Shown here in pieces: positions 1 through 12,980 of a stretch of 64,000 nt of DNA. The first letter of the stretch is position 1. Each line of letters starts with the position of its first letter. Under the pieces are notes generated by a model. It was not told the origin of the DNA and made no database searches. It worked only from the letters and a program-made list of their open reading frames with translations. Source of the stretch: Oikopleura dioica (taxonomy: Eukaryota > Chordata > Appendicularia > Copelata > Oikopleuridae); NCBI GenBank assembly GCA_907165135.1, contig OU015568.1, forward strand, positions 15,449,208-15,513,207, read 5' to 3'. The translations under genes and the position numbers were made by a program.

Positions 1-2763
1 GAATAAATCGGGCGAGAGCAAGTGCAAGTCCTTTTGATCCAGTCTTCTCCAACACAGTACAAACCTGTAATTCAGAGTTGTTTTAATTTGAGAAAAAATG
101 AATTTGAGTTATTGAAAAATTTTTTATCAATAATGAAAGAAAGAAAATCTCGGTAAAACAGGTTATGGCTGATTCGCAACAAGCCTCTTACAAGCCTTTT
201 GATTGGCTTGAAGTTAAAATCAAGCATTTTGATTGGCTAACAATATGTATTCGAACGATGTTATTGCAGATAACATTAATTCTGATAAATTATAAGAATG
301 GAACTTGCCTCTCCCTTTCTGCCTTGTTGGGGCTTTGAGCAAACGCTTGACCATTCTCCAGCATCGTATCGGTAATGAAATGCAATGTAGGGTCCATTGA
401 TGAACTTCTGCTGGAACTTTGTTGCGATTTCGCGAATGTACTCTGGCTTGCGAGTGTGTCCAACAATCTGAGAAAAAGAGTTAGTTTAACTGTTTCTGTT
501 ACATAGCCTTATGGAAGTCAAAGCAATGTTGACACCCTTATTTAGGCGCCAAAATATCATAAAAAAAGAAATTCGTATTATAAATTGAATATTTTTATAA
601 ATCTTGACCTCTCGATGACGTTTTATTCCGGTAAAAGTTGCTCTCAGCAATTATAAGTAGCATAATCATCAACAATCAAACACTGCTTTTTATGTTTTGA
701 GATTAAATAATTATAAAATGATTGGTCTGTTGTGTCAGTAAATTCAGTAAAGAGACCTTATTTACTTTACGCATTATCTTAGGGGCAATAGAGCTTTTAA
801 TAGGACTACTTTGTAAAGACGTGTTCTTAGATAGCAAACGCGATTTTATTACAGTAAAACTGCCTTTTCCACTGCTCGTTTTAATGTCAATTTTGCAAAA
901 ACAAAACACGGGATAAGAGTAAACCTCGGATATCCTCGACACGCGGCCGTTAAAGCTACGGAAATCGACAGTTAAGATTTAGAAATATTTAATAAAGCCA
1001 ATTAGGATCTATGACCGTCTTTCCAGATATTTCATTTTTTGGAGATTTGCAAAGGATAGATTCTAATCCTTGAAATACAGTTTGTTTGTTTTCGAACCGG
1101 TTACTCAAGAAAAAGAAGGGAAATCTTGCGGGTGTTTGCAAAATTTCAGCTTAGCTCGGAGCGGTTATCTGGCTAGCTTGATAAGTCGGGATCTCCTAGG
1201 GGATTATCCCACCCATCGGGCATGGTTATGTAACGCGCTTTTACCTGGTAGAAGAACTGCTCCCCCGATGTGAGCGGCGAGTCTTTTGCAGACCAAACAA
1301 CTGGGTATTTGTAAGTGTTGTACGGGAACAGCCAGGCGGCGCAGGGCTCAGTTGAGTTGTACAGACTTTGAACCAAGTCAGAACGGTAGCTTTTTAGGCG
1401 TTTTACAATGTTGATTTATCAATAGGAATAATATCAATCTTTAATTTTTGAGCAGAGCCAATGGGCTACTGTTTTGTAAGTATTCCGCTTATATTTTTAG
1501 TCTTAGTAAGGGAAGCTGTTTCAAAACCCAAAGCTTCCAATTTCCAAGTGCTCATAAAGCTAGTGACTTGGGTTAAAGGGACAATGCTCTCGTTTTTTTT
1601 GGAAAGAGTTATTACAAACGTGTTACGCGGGGTTGAAATAACTCAATAAACCAAGAATTGGAAATGTTCTAAAGCCCTTGGCAGCTTTTTAAATTCAGTA
1701 TTTCCTGAAATACGCGTGCTTTGGACAGTATTTTTCGTTAAAAAAATTGTGATTTTTCGTTTTTCAGTGAATTGTAAAAACGTTCCTAAGTTGAACTCCA
1801 GCGCCGGAAACCTTCGGAGATCGAGTAACGGGAATTGCAGTATCTAAGAAAGGTGCATTTTCGTCGAGCTAAAAATGATAATTAGTCTACTAAAGTGCTT
1901 TTTTATTCAATAAGGAAAAATTGCAAAAGGAAGATAATTTTAAATTAATCGTTTTCCGATTTTTATTTTATGAAAAATAAAGCTTACCTCATCATCGTCA
2001 GTTCTTCGTAAAACCTTCATGTGCGCCGCCTTCTCAAAATTTTCAATTCGCTTTACACGTTCAACCATGACAGCTGGATCAGTAGGCTTGTTGTATATTC
2101 CGCGGGCGAGGAACACAGCATCTGACTGGAGACATCTCAAGTCGTCGGTGAAGGCGATGGAGACGAGTTTGCGCAGTTTGGGAATGTCAAGGCGAATGTC
2201 GGTTGGAACTGGTTGGTCGTTGCCGAGCGGGTCGGACGAGTGAGTCAAAAAGGGAGGAAGAAGAAGGGTTCGGTTGAGACGGATTGCCACGCCAATCGCT
2301 TCTCGCAATCCCTATTCACGAATTTTATGGTTTTTGAAGAAAAAAAATGAAATATTGACTTCTCAGAATAAGTTTTCATCGTCTTTGTCAAACACTCAAG
2401 ATTTTCCTTGAAACTTTGACTTGAAAGTCCAAATTTGTCAGTTCTAGGATCGCGATCTTTAGATACTATGATAGTAAAGATAGTATAGAAAGAATAAGTA
2501 TATGTAACTAAACCCACAATCAAAAGAAAGATGATGATAATCCTTATTCGGAGAAGTAACTGAAGATTTTTTAGAAGAACTATTGTCTTTACTTGTAGTT
2601 GGGAAGAAGGTCCCCAGATATAAATAGGTGTGATAAATTTTTCAGGATCCAAGGGATACTTCGGCAGTATTTCCAAGTCTTGATCACGCTGATTTATCTG
2701 TGGACATGTCGAGTCCGCCGGAGCTGCGGCGCAAAGCGCCAGAAGACTGGCTAACACCAGCAT
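1..2763 (-). CDS. O-fucosyltransferase-like secreted/Golgi protein (3' end off window)
   Basis: Six exons on the minus strand keep phase: 2763-2593, 2311-1988, 1868-1786, 1389-1245, 467-309 and 64 to beyond base 1. The ATG at 2763 opens a hydrophobic signal peptide (MLVLASLLALCAAAPADS). The exon 1/2 join reads WGPSSQLQ-GLREAIGVA and continues LNRTLLLPPF, the typical N-terminal donor-site region of GDP-fucose protein O-fucosyltransferase-like enzymes; exon 5 has YIAFHYRYDAGEW, like the H-x-R segment of that fold. Such enzymes transfer fucose to Ser/Thr in the ER/Golgi. Introns are GT-AG except intron 3 (GA-AG as phased here) and intron 5 (GC-AG). The C-terminus lies outside the window. I infer family membership from motifs only; substrate unknown. 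Intron 3 is long and its ends resemble each other inverted (GCGTTTTACAAT-like), so it may derive from a transposon. Confidence 0.72.
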
Positions 2764-3777
2764 CGCGTTCAGTTTCGTTTTTTCTGTTTTCTTCTGTTGT
2801 TGATTTCTTTTTGTCGTTGAAAATAAATCAATCGCTGAGAAAAATAAAAAAACTTTTGATGGTATTCAAAACTTTCATTGAAAAGAAAATTGGCTTTTGA
2901 TTCGCTTGTAAAAAAAACAGCGCCTCACAGCGGACAACGTCAGAAACTTTCTGATTGGTAACTTTATTTATATTTTCAAAGAGCGCCACCATCTGGTCTG
3001 AGCTTGTTAATCTGTGTACAAACTATAAGGGCGAAAATAGCCATTTAGTTACTGCGTAAAAATCAAAAACAGTCTTGGATGGAAGTTTTGCAATTCCGCA
3101 TTTGTTAATGCTATTTCAGATCCCTTATTAAGGGTTTGTTCATTGGTAAATTATCGTTCACACACGCTTTTAAAATTATTTTTTACCAACTCGTCAAAGG
3201 GTATCGATCTTTGAAAAGAAATAGAGAAAGTTTTGAAAAAATCATTCTTATTCTCCACCACCGCCTCCTTTCGAATATGATTGAAAAAAATAAAACGATA
3301 ACAATAAGCGAACAGGAGTTTTCAATAAAAAAATTAAGAAGGAAATACGATAGCAGTAGCGCAAAAATAGCATGCAAAATATTTTTATATTTGTACTAGA
3401 CATGATATTTTGAAAAAAAAATTGTTGGGTTGATTGTTGGAATAACATTGAGTTGAAAAAAGAACGGGAAGGTTTTGGTTCAAACGTGAATATGTAAAAT
3501 ATTGCAAGAGAAGAAAAATAGAAAATAGTTGATTGGCAAGTTTTCGGACCCGAATCTCCGGTCTATTTTTCCCACTTTTTTCAAAAGATTTCAAAAACAA
3601 AAGGCACACTTCATAGTGAACCAAATTTCCAGAATTTTTTCGACAAAAAATTTGAGCCCTCCAACCCAATGAGTTCGTCGCGTGCTAAATAAATTGGTAA
3701 TGAAAAATGGTTATGTCAAACTTTGAAATATATTGAAGAGAACTCTACTGGTACCCATGACTACGACCCATGAGACT

Positions 3778-4412
3778 AGAGTGGTCGATTCGGCCCAAAG
3801 CAAAGCTCTTTGACTCTGGACTTATAAACTTCAGAGTTTACCATTGTAGCATCGAATGAATATCTTTTCTATATTAAATGAATAACAGAAGTATTTTACG
3901 ATAGGCTAAGGGAAAAGTTATTCTTGGATGTCTCAAAATTGATATCACGGCCAAAAAAGGGAAAAAAGCCCGTTTGAAAGCTCAAAAACGCAGAAAATTG
4001 CTTTTCGTTCGTCAAAATTCTAAATATTTTTTGGTTCACAAGACCCTTATCTAAAAAATGACAGAAATTTTTTTTTGATAATTTCTCGATAACCTGAGGT
4101 ACCGGTTTTCGACTCTTCGTTCCGATAAATTGTCCTGCGGGCATAACCCGGACGCCACAAGCCCTACGCTTCATAAATTCCCCGAGTTTGAGCTTTCTAA
4201 AAATGTATCATTTGCCAGTATTATAAAGGCCAGTATATGAAAGTTCAACACATCTGATTCTCCAACAAAATGCATTTATTCTCTTGTTTTACAGTCACAA
4301 TTTCCCCGAGATAGCTAAATAATCTATGAGGAATGTTTTCTTCCAGATAACCTGAAGAGTCCGAAGATGGGCGAAAATAAGAATCTCAGAGTTGACCAGA
4401 ATCGACCACTCT
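3778..4412. mobile_element. Degenerate inverted-repeat element related to the one at 54022-54374
   Basis: The left end AGAGTGGTCGATTCGGCCCA and the inverted right end AGAGTGGTCGATTCTGGTCA are near copies. The same outer motif (GGTGGTCGATTTGGCCCAA) and similar internal text (GTTTTTGAGC... TTGGCC) occur in the better-preserved element at 54022-54374, so this is an older member of that family. It has no coding capacity. Confidence 0.6.
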
Positions 4413-4460
4413 CAGGTTAGGGTTGAATCGGCTTTATAGCGACTTTATAGGGATGAATCG

Positions 4461-4763
4461 GGGTGTAGGGCGGCCACTTTCTGCAGCAGAACGACGTTCT
4501 GCAATTGCAGAATCGCGTTCTGTAAATACAGAACGGCGTTCTGCACTTAAATAAATATATGTGCTTCGCGCCTGTCTTAAAGAAAATCCCAGAATTTCTT
4601 AAATCAGGAGTTACTCTTTAAGCTAAGCTGAATGCGTTAAAACTGATAAGAATCAAGTAACATCGTAAAGAAAATCCTTATACAGAACGCCATTCTGCAT
4701 TTGCAGAACACCGTTCTGTATTTGCAGAACGCCGTTCTGGCAGAACGTCGCCGCCCATCACCG
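4461..4763. repeat. Foldback element with tandem GCAGAACGnCGTTCTG palindromes
   Basis: Each arm has three to four tandem copies of a palindromic unit (CAGAACG-n-CGTTCTG) separated by TTTGCA/AATGCA-like linkers. The arms at 4470-4545 and 4680-4755 are inverted relative to each other (GGGCGGCCAC... against ...CGCCGCCC), enclosing about 130 unrelated bases. This is a foldback-type non-autonomous element with no coding capacity. Confidence 0.75.
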
Positions 4764-6861
4764 ATAATTCGGGCGTTCTTACAAAGATAGCATTTTTCAA
4801 TCAGGAAGATAACTTACGGTGAAATTGAATTTTATAAAAAGGATTCTTTTATGTTATTTATAAATACTATACGGCCCAAAGAGGGGGATTGAAAGGGCGG
4901 CTGTTTTGTGAAATAATTGGTAGAATTGTTGCGATATTTGAGGTTTTCAAGAATGCGGAGGAATCCAGAAAAACAGATGAAACATTGTGTGTGAAAACAG
5001 AATTTACTGATTAAGAAATCTTAAAGTTTTTAAGTTATTATTGATATATTTATATTCAGAGAAAAACCCCAATGATTTTTACAATTCCATTGGTCCGTTC
5101 AACAAGTACCCATCAGAAAATGACCATGAACGGGAAAGTTATAAGGCGAGACAAGATTTTTAATAAGTAACATAAATCACAATGAGTTATAGTATAATAA
5201 GAACGAATTGAAATGCCCTCATTTAAGAGCTAACATTACGGACACCTCAAATATTCGGTGATGATCCAACTTCGATCAATAGTTGTTCCGGAAGACTGAA
5301 TTAAAAGAAAGCATCATTTAGCTTTGAGATTATTCCTTTGAGCTTTTTTAATACATATTATATCAAAAGACACTTAAATACTTGTGTTATTGCTCATAAC
5401 TGTCTGAACTAAGGAAACACCTTATCGGAATTTTCAAAAGAAGCATTCTTCGTGAAAAATGCAATTTAAAAGGGAGAATTTAAGGATGTATGGCGCATAG
5501 GGTCTGCACGAAAAATGTATCAGAATTTTACATTAAGGGGGTTGTAGTCGCTTTTTGCGGTTTCGGGTATTTATGAACAGCCCTCAATGAAATTTGAGCT
5601 GAGGTTGAAGGGTAGAAACAGTGTCTTAAGTCCTGTTGCAGACCCAGAAAAAAATTTCTCGTCCGCATAAGGAGCTGTGGTGCCATATTAAAACTCCGAC
5701 CGCGCATAATAGCCATTTTGGCATTTTTTTAAAAACGTTCAAATCCGTTATAAGCTTGAAATAAATTTTAACCAAATATATTTTTCAGAAATTTATTACT
5801 CCGTCTACAGTTGCCAACCAACGAAATTAAATAATTTAAAAAAATTATTATGTAAAAGCTTCGATCAAAAGTTTGGTGTCAAAAACATATTCAAGCGAAT
5901 TATATTTCAAAAGTTTTTTCAGATTATTTTGGAAGAATCACGTACGTCGATGGGAGGATCCTTTAGCCTTGCACGGATATTGACCCACGAGTGAGCACAA
6001 AGCGACTTTCTACGAAAGAGCCGGCTTCAATAAACTTGAATTTTCTGACAAGTCCGATTTTCCCCTCGAAAAATTGAAGTTTGCATCAGGAAGCTAACTT
6101 ATTTTCCGATAGATTGAAACAAAGCATTTCCATGAAAAAAGGTTAAAACGAAGCGTGAGTCAAAAAACATAAAAATTTCATCCTTGCAACGGTTAGAACT
6201 TAGAAAAATAATTTCAAGTCAAGCCGTATGAGTCGGCCAATGTGTAAACCGATATTTGTTTTCCCCAACAGTCAAAGTTTTCGCCTTTTATTTTCGAGGA
6301 AAACGGGCTTAATATTTTGGCGAAAATTTCTGAATTTTCTAAACTATTTAATAAGATCTGAAGTTGTTTTAAGAGAAGGCTGTGTTATTATTTTATAAGC
6401 TGTTAAATGTATCCGAGAACAAAAAAAAATCATGAGAGATTTGAAGAATAACATTTTAAAAATCGAATTTGCCTTTTTTGACTCATTTGCGCCATCACAG
6501 ACCGTCACGAGCGCCCTCTGAGTAGCTTTAGCGAAAATTTTACGCAAACGAAATACGGATTGGTACAAAATGATATTGATGTTGATTTGGACTGATAAGA
6601 TATGATGATTCGATAATCATTTTAAGTAAAATATAATAGAATTTTCTGCTTATTTTAATCCTAGATTTTACTTAACGGCTTTGTTTAAATACACGAATGG
6701 TAAAGATTTTTCCTGTTGAGTTTCTGAATAACAATTTGGTGATAAATGTTAGAATTTTAAGTAGATTTCGGCAGACAAAGAAACTCTAAGTCTAAAGTTT
6801 AGTAGTTTTACTTCACCAAGCACTGAAGATGGTTATAAACCAAAAATGTTCTGCCGAAATC

Positions 6862-7039
6862 TATTACAGCCGGAGTCCAAATTAAGGGACACCAAGATAA
6901 GGGACTTTTTGGCTCGAAATGCCGAAAATCTGCGCCCCGATTTGTAAGTTTTCTATGTTAAAATGAACCAATTTTAGGGACTTTCTTTCGAAAATTTGGG
7001 ACCGAAAAAATTCCCTTGATTTGGACTGCGGCTGTAATA
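6862..7039. mobile_element. Short inverted-repeat element (MITE)
   Basis: The left end TATTACAGCCGGAGTCCAAA and the inverted right end TATTACAGCCGCAGTCCAAA match at almost every position over 28 bases (continuing into AAGGGA). The interior is AT-rich and non-coding. TA at both ends would fit a TA target duplication of Tc1/mariner type, but that is inference. Confidence 0.75.
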
Positions 7040-8430
7040 AACTGAGCATTTTCTGCCTCATTTAAAATCAAAGAAGCATTCAATCACGCTATGTTTTCAA
7101 CAGACAAAGATGTAAGAATTTATCTAGAACAACTGTCTTTACTAAAGAATAAAGAGAAATTGGTTTCTTTTCTTTTGATTGATACGAAATGAGTAGATAC
7201 ATAGAACTTAATTTGTGATTGGAAGTATCAATATAATTCTCTTTGTTAATTTTTTGAAGCATGAATATTACTCTAATTTGGTATAAGGATGACAGCAGAG
7301 AAATCTGTTTTTGTCTATGTTGGCTCTACTTTAGCTTAAGGGTTTGGCTAGGGCTATGATAAAGGAAAGGCCAGAATAAAAATAATTTAAGAAATTTATG
7401 AACCAGAACCCTCAGCGTTAACGATCTTAACAATCAGATAAATTTTGATGGAATTGAAATTATTATTTGGATTCTCACTTTTTGTTTTTTAAGCTTTTTT
7501 TACTTCAAAAAAGCCCTTGGAAGTGTTAGTCTATCGCAAGAGTTTGCATCTAACAGCAAAGTTCAAGCAGAAAAGTGATACTAATCAAAAATGTCATACT
7601 AGGAGATAAACGAGCAAGAAACGTTCGAAATAGCAATTGGTATAAAAATGACGGTATTACAGACAAAATTTAAATTTTAACAAATAATTGTTTGCTTGTA
7701 AGTTCGATATATAATCATCTAAACATAACAAGCGCCCTTTTTTTCTTTAGTTGATAATTTCCATAAACAAAATAATCGAAAATATTTTGCAAAAAAAAAA
7801 TAATCTCCGCCGCTTTGCTTGAGAGATTATTTCTACAGTCAATTATCTTTCTGAATGCTTTTTTATAGGAAAGTTATATGAATAATTTTGAAGCATGGCT
7901 TAGTTTGGTTTTATCTAAAAATTTATAAAATCAAAGATAAAATTGACGTCAAAGTTATTGATGAAAAAAATAATAAAAAAATAAGTTTCTTTGAATACGT
8001 TCCTTGTATTTTTTCGCTCCTTAAAACCCCGTTTCTAGTTTTCTCTTTCAGATTTTCCGGGGTTGATCTTTTCTTCGTTTTCTCTTTGAGGCTTCAGCAA
8101 AAATATCTCTGTGTGGAGTGGCTCTTCTTTGGGCACTCCCTAGTATTAGGGCACACGAAAAAAATTGTGACGCCAAAAATTGAAAAGTTAGAAAATTAAG
8201 TGAACTTGAGCGGGAAACGCGCTTGGTAAGAGACAAAGCGGAAAAATCGTGAAAACTGAGAAATAGACCTCGCGCGCCACCCCTTTGCGGGAATAAGCGG
8301 CGCTACTTTTCCGCTAGGGCGGCGCTGGTGATTCAAGGCCGGCTTAATTCCGAAGCTATATGCACTCTTTTAATCACTGAACGTGCTAAAATTCAAGAAT
8401 AACGCTCTGAAATTTATAAAAAATCATTTC

Positions 8431-9095
8431 TTAAGGACCCCCCCATCAAGAATCGCGAAAATAGGGCATCTTAGTGAAAGTTTTTCTCCAAAACTATCTT
8501 AGCTAGACCCTTTATTTTAATTGCATCCTTTAGATCGAACCCTCTACTGCAACCGTTCCCCTTTAGATGATCTCTCGATGCCAAATTTAAGGTTATACAG
8601 GCCGTTAAAGGTAAAGTTGCTTAGTGAACGTTTTTTTCGGGGTTTTCGTTGGGGTATACCCTTAATTTTTTTTCATGGTAAAGTTAAGGCCCTAAGCTAC
8701 GACCGTTTGCTTTTTGAGGGTTTTTTGTCTACGAGCTTAAGGAGGACAGCCCCTTTAAAATTTTATAAGTCGAATGTTAGTCGAATTTCCAGATTTACAT
8801 TTTTAGTAATCATTGCCTAAATTGCCCTGAATTAAGTTTTTATACTCGTGTTTATGATAGAAATAGTTTTTTTTGGTTGGTATACCCTTAATTACCATTA
8901 AAAATAGCTTACTAAAGATTTTTATGAAATGTAAAATGTTAATATTCAATTTTTGAAGTCAATTTCTGCCAAAATTTTCTATAAGATCAAAAAAATTTTC
9001 TGAACAAAAGTTGTTCCTCGTGGTTAAAACTACCCAAAAAAGCAAAAAAATTTTGAAAATTTTGACTTTTTTCATCTTGATGGGGGGGTCCTTAA
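8431..9095. mobile_element. TTAA-flanked MITE with C7/G7 terminal repeats
   Basis: The element begins TTAAGGACCCCCCCATCAAG and ends in the exact inverse, CTTGATGGGGGGGTCCTTAA. TTAA at both outer edges fits a piggyBac-type target site. No transposase is encoded; a 99-codon open frame inside shows no domain. Confidence 0.8.
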
Positions 9096-10318
9096 TCGTC
9101 GATTAATAATAGAGATACTAGGCAATTTTTCTGTTCTTCACTCTCAGTACTGCAAATTTATTTTCAATGTTCAAACTGATTTTCATGACCGAGCCTGAAA
9201 TTTATTTATAATGATGTTATAAGTTGTCCAAATCAAGAGTCTACGCCGCAGAAATAAATCTTTCAAGAAGCTTGAAGCTCGAAGAAAAGCTGGATTTTAT
9301 TTAGTAGCTTGAGTAGCTCGGTGGAACCACGTCACTTAAAGCGGCCAATTTGTGGCCGGCAACTGACGCTATCACAGCCGAAAGAGATAAAGTCAGAAAA
9401 GAGATCTGGCGTTTTTGGAGGAAATACGTATCCATTCATAAACACCTGATTAAACAGTCTTCTTCAATAAACACTGCTTTCAATTGAGCTTCTTTTGAAT
9501 TTCGGAAAAACGCGCAGTGTGAAATTAACGTTGGAAAAACTGAATGAACCGGGGGTTTTCTTCTTCTTGCGCAAGTCGAAAATTAAATCTTTCATTTCAC
9601 GCGCTCTGTTTCATAATTCTACGGCCCCATGTTCCAAGCGCTATTGGAGAATGTGGTTCATTAGACTGCCGCTCTATGCTCAATTTTTAGAGGACAAATT
9701 TTCCAATGACAGCAAATGACTTCTTAAAAGACATACTGAATATTGACGATATTATTTTCAAGTCGAGCCTTTGATAGATTATCGGCCAATCAGAGACCCG
9801 AATTCAGATTTCGTTATATTGAAGAGTCGCTGTAGATATTCATTTTGTTGCCTTTTACTTTTAATAGTACTAAATTATGGTTTTAAATAGCCGGAAACTC
9901 GTTCGACCGGCAATGATTGCAAAATATATTTGTTGCACTGTGGAAGGGTTTGAAGATGGCGTCTGGTTTGTATTCAAGAGCCCTTACCAAGTGACCCAAC
10001 ACTCGAGCAGCTACTCTTGTCTCCGATCCCGCTAGAAATAACATTTACCCGCCAATCACATAAACAAGGCAGCCAAGATGACATTTATAAATCTCTGAAT
10101 CGGTATCTTCAAAATTTACTGCTGAACAAAAATGCAGATTTTTTAAAACTCGATAAGCCAAAAATCAGAATTTACTCGGCAAATTTTCAATACAGCTCTA
10201 TCTCGACTGACTCAAATAACTTCGGCGGTTACTTATCAGGATTGCAAATATCAATCTGCTGCATAAAATCGAAAGTTTTTTCCCCATTTGACAGAGTGAA
10301 TTATTCTCGGTAGAAAAA

Positions 10319-10641
10319 ATGGGTTCTGAACGATTTGAAAAAGCTTTTGCCAAGGGAGATACCGATGGATCCGGAACTATTGGTAAGTTTTTGCAGTTAA
10401 ATATCTCAAGATGATTGTTCCCCTAAGAGATAAGCTAGTGACACCCTTATTTATTTGAGAACCTAGCAATATTTAAGATCTTGCCGAAGCAAAGGCGCTT
10501 GTGAAAGAGCTCGGCTTGGATTACACTGATGCTCAAATCGAAGAGTACTTCAAAAAGTTCGACGCTGACAACTCCGGAGAACTCGACAAGGAAGAAGCCA
10601 AGGCTCTCGTCAAAGCCATTCGACCAGACATTTTCGAGTAA
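10319..10641 (+). CDS. Small two-EF-hand calcium-binding protein
   Basis: Two exons, 10319-10382 and 10478-10641, joined in phase, give a 75-residue protein. Residues 14-25 form a complete EF-hand loop (DTDGSGTIDLAE) and a second loop (DADNSGELDKEE) follows about 35 residues later; both have Asp at position 1, Gly at 6 and Glu at 12, so both should bind calcium. The intron splits the first loop at Ile/Asp. There is no signal peptide, so a cytosolic calcium sensor or buffer of the calmodulin/troponin-C superfamily is likely, but the protein is only half the length of calmodulin. The 95-base GT-AG intron contains the dispersed motif GTGACACCCTTATT. No clear promoter was identified. Confidence 0.85.
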
Positions 10642-12980
10642 ACTGCTTATTATTTTGGTTTGATGGTAAATCACCGTCCTGCAAGAAAATAAGAATTAAT
10701 TTGAAGCAATTTCTCACTCTCATAATAGGTAGTAATGATCATGTAAATTGGCATTAAATTGGCAAAGAGGCAGATTCCTGAGGTCTTAGAGTTTTGAAAT
10801 ATTTCCTTATCTGCCACCTTGTGGCTTGTCAGCAGGACAATCTGCATTTTTCAGAATGCTGTACCGGTCGTTTGCACCGCCAATTTACGCGCAAAGAAAG
10901 CGCCTTAATCTTTTTAACAATTACTGCAGTCAAAGTCCAACTCTTCTTTTTAACAGTGAAAAGAGCGTCGAGAACAAGAAGCAGTCGTATTCGTGTGTAA
11001 ATATTTCTAGCGCGCTTTTTATCGTGTGCGCCCGTTGTGATGATTTTCCAAATTCCTTCAAATATAACCATTAGTTTTCCTGCGAACGGAACGAAGCCAC
11101 GTTGAATTCCGTTCAGTTCAACACTTGACGAGATTTTCTTAAACCGGGATCAACTCGTCAAAAAGTCAGATTTTATCTAAAAACCATTGATGATCGCAAA
11201 GGAAAAAAAATCGTTCACAAAATCAGCTGTCCTGGAAACATTAGCATTTCGCGAGTTTTTAAAAATTCCGATTCGAAATTCTCAAGTGCACACTTTTCCC
11301 AGCTGAGCCCCGTCTAATCCCGTCTGATGTTGCCACAAGAATCCGGCTGCTAAAATTTCACTCAGCTTTTGAACGATTCTAGCGCTGCTGAATCAGATTC
11401 GAAGCTGACGGATATTCGAACATTCCGGCGATTATTGGCGCAATTTAGAACACCCTTGATGCGCGAATCAGTTCCAGGCGCGAATTTTCGTGGAACTCAC
11501 GAAATTCTACATTGCCTCTTCGTTAAATAACCGCAAAAAATGCCACATTCCTTTCAATAGGAGCTTTCTGTTGCCTATTTCTTGACAGGTTTGTCAAAAA
11601 ATAGACCCCTATTTCATTTGACCCTATTTATTCTACCAGAAAGGAACTTAAAATTTTTGTCTCAGAAAACCAAAATTTGCAATTTCGAAGCTGACATTCC
11701 CAAAATTTTTAACTTGACTTTTTTTTTAATTTCGATTATTTATTATAAGTGAAATTTGCTTTACAAGTAAAAACAATTTATTTTTTGCTGTTCCGTTGTT
11801 CCCTTTTTGAAGTCACGGAATTTCCGTTGAGCAATATTTTTAAAAAGTTCCATTTCAATTCAATTTTCTTGAGCGGAGATGCCCTCGCCGGCGTTTTTCA
11901 TAACTGACTCTTGTATTGAGGGAAGTCGCGCCCTTTTATTTTCACATTCTTTCAATGCAATTAGAACAACGTTCGAAGGGTTGGGAAATCGCGCCCCGAG
12001 AATAATGTATTGAATTTGGCACAAGCGCTCCATTGCGGTTATTTTTAGTCTTCTCTGCAGCTTTTCTTGCATCAGATGCTCGACTACAGCGGAGTCACAG
12101 TACTTACAATTACGAAGCTCAAATGAAAATTGAGGCCGAAAATTTTTGGGGAAGGGTAAGGGTTAATTGATAGGGTGGGTCGAAGCAATGGCTTTTGATT
12201 GGCTGAAAAGGAACATGAAGGCTTATGATTGGCTCGAAATTTCAGTATCATCTTTCTTTCAAAAAGAGCTAGAAGAAGCCTTTTTTCGGACTTTGGAAAA
12301 CAGGGGAAACGCAGATGGAGCTGGCCATTACGGCTTGAGCGACCCGAGCACGCCGCACGACGAATGCAAACGTCGTGGAAGACATTAGAGTCTTGACTCG
12401 AGCGGCCACACATGTCACCTTTTCCCCTCAAATTTTCGGACGATTCTAAACTTCAATTCGCCAATAACGACGAGTATACCCCCAACCACGGAAGAAATAA
12501 CTGTATAATATATGCTCTAAAAAGTTCATAAAACGACATTTTCCCATGGCTCCGAACAAGGTGTGATTTCTTCCCTGACACGAGCCGGTACGAGCAGTCT
12601 ACTTCTACAACATTTCATTTTTTTTCGCGAGTGTCGCCACGTGATCAGTTTTTGGAGTGATAAGACAGGATTTTAGAAGTCGTGTTTTTGGGAAAAGAAG
12701 GAAGGCGAGAAAAAGTAAATCTGCGCAGTTGCGCAAGCGACACAGATTCCAACCGTTCGAGGAGATGTCGTGTTCGACACATCCGACAAACACGACTGCC
12801 ATCCGCCATTCCCTTTTTTCAATCTCCACTGTGGCAGAAGGTGCACGCTGCCACTGAAGGAATGTTTGATGACAAGTTCCGTAACTTTGCTTGAGAAAGA
12901 GATCCTCAGTTAGAAAAAAAAACAAACAGAGGAAATCGCAATCAACAGATTCTTTAGTCCTATTTTTATTGTTAATTCGA
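10642..12980. other. Intergenic region without recognised genes
   Basis: Several overlapping frames of 60-150 codons exist but none shows a domain, phased exon partners or a signal peptide that I would trust. 12187-12235 contains two copies of a dispersed motif, TTTTGATTGGCTGAAA and TTATGATTGGCTCGAA, that recurs elsewhere in the window. Confidence 0.5.

Larger units (their letters stand above)
2764..10318. other. Gene-poor AT-rich stretch with inverted-repeat elements
   Basis: I see no convincing gene here. Open frames up to about 100 codons exist on both strands but lack recognisable domains and look like chance in AT-rich DNA. The stretch holds the separately listed inverted-repeat elements at 3778-4412, 4461-4763, 6862-7039 and 8431-9095, and a short inverted repeat pairing 6762-6775 (TAGATTTCGGCAGA) with 6850-6863. 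Confidence 0.6.
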
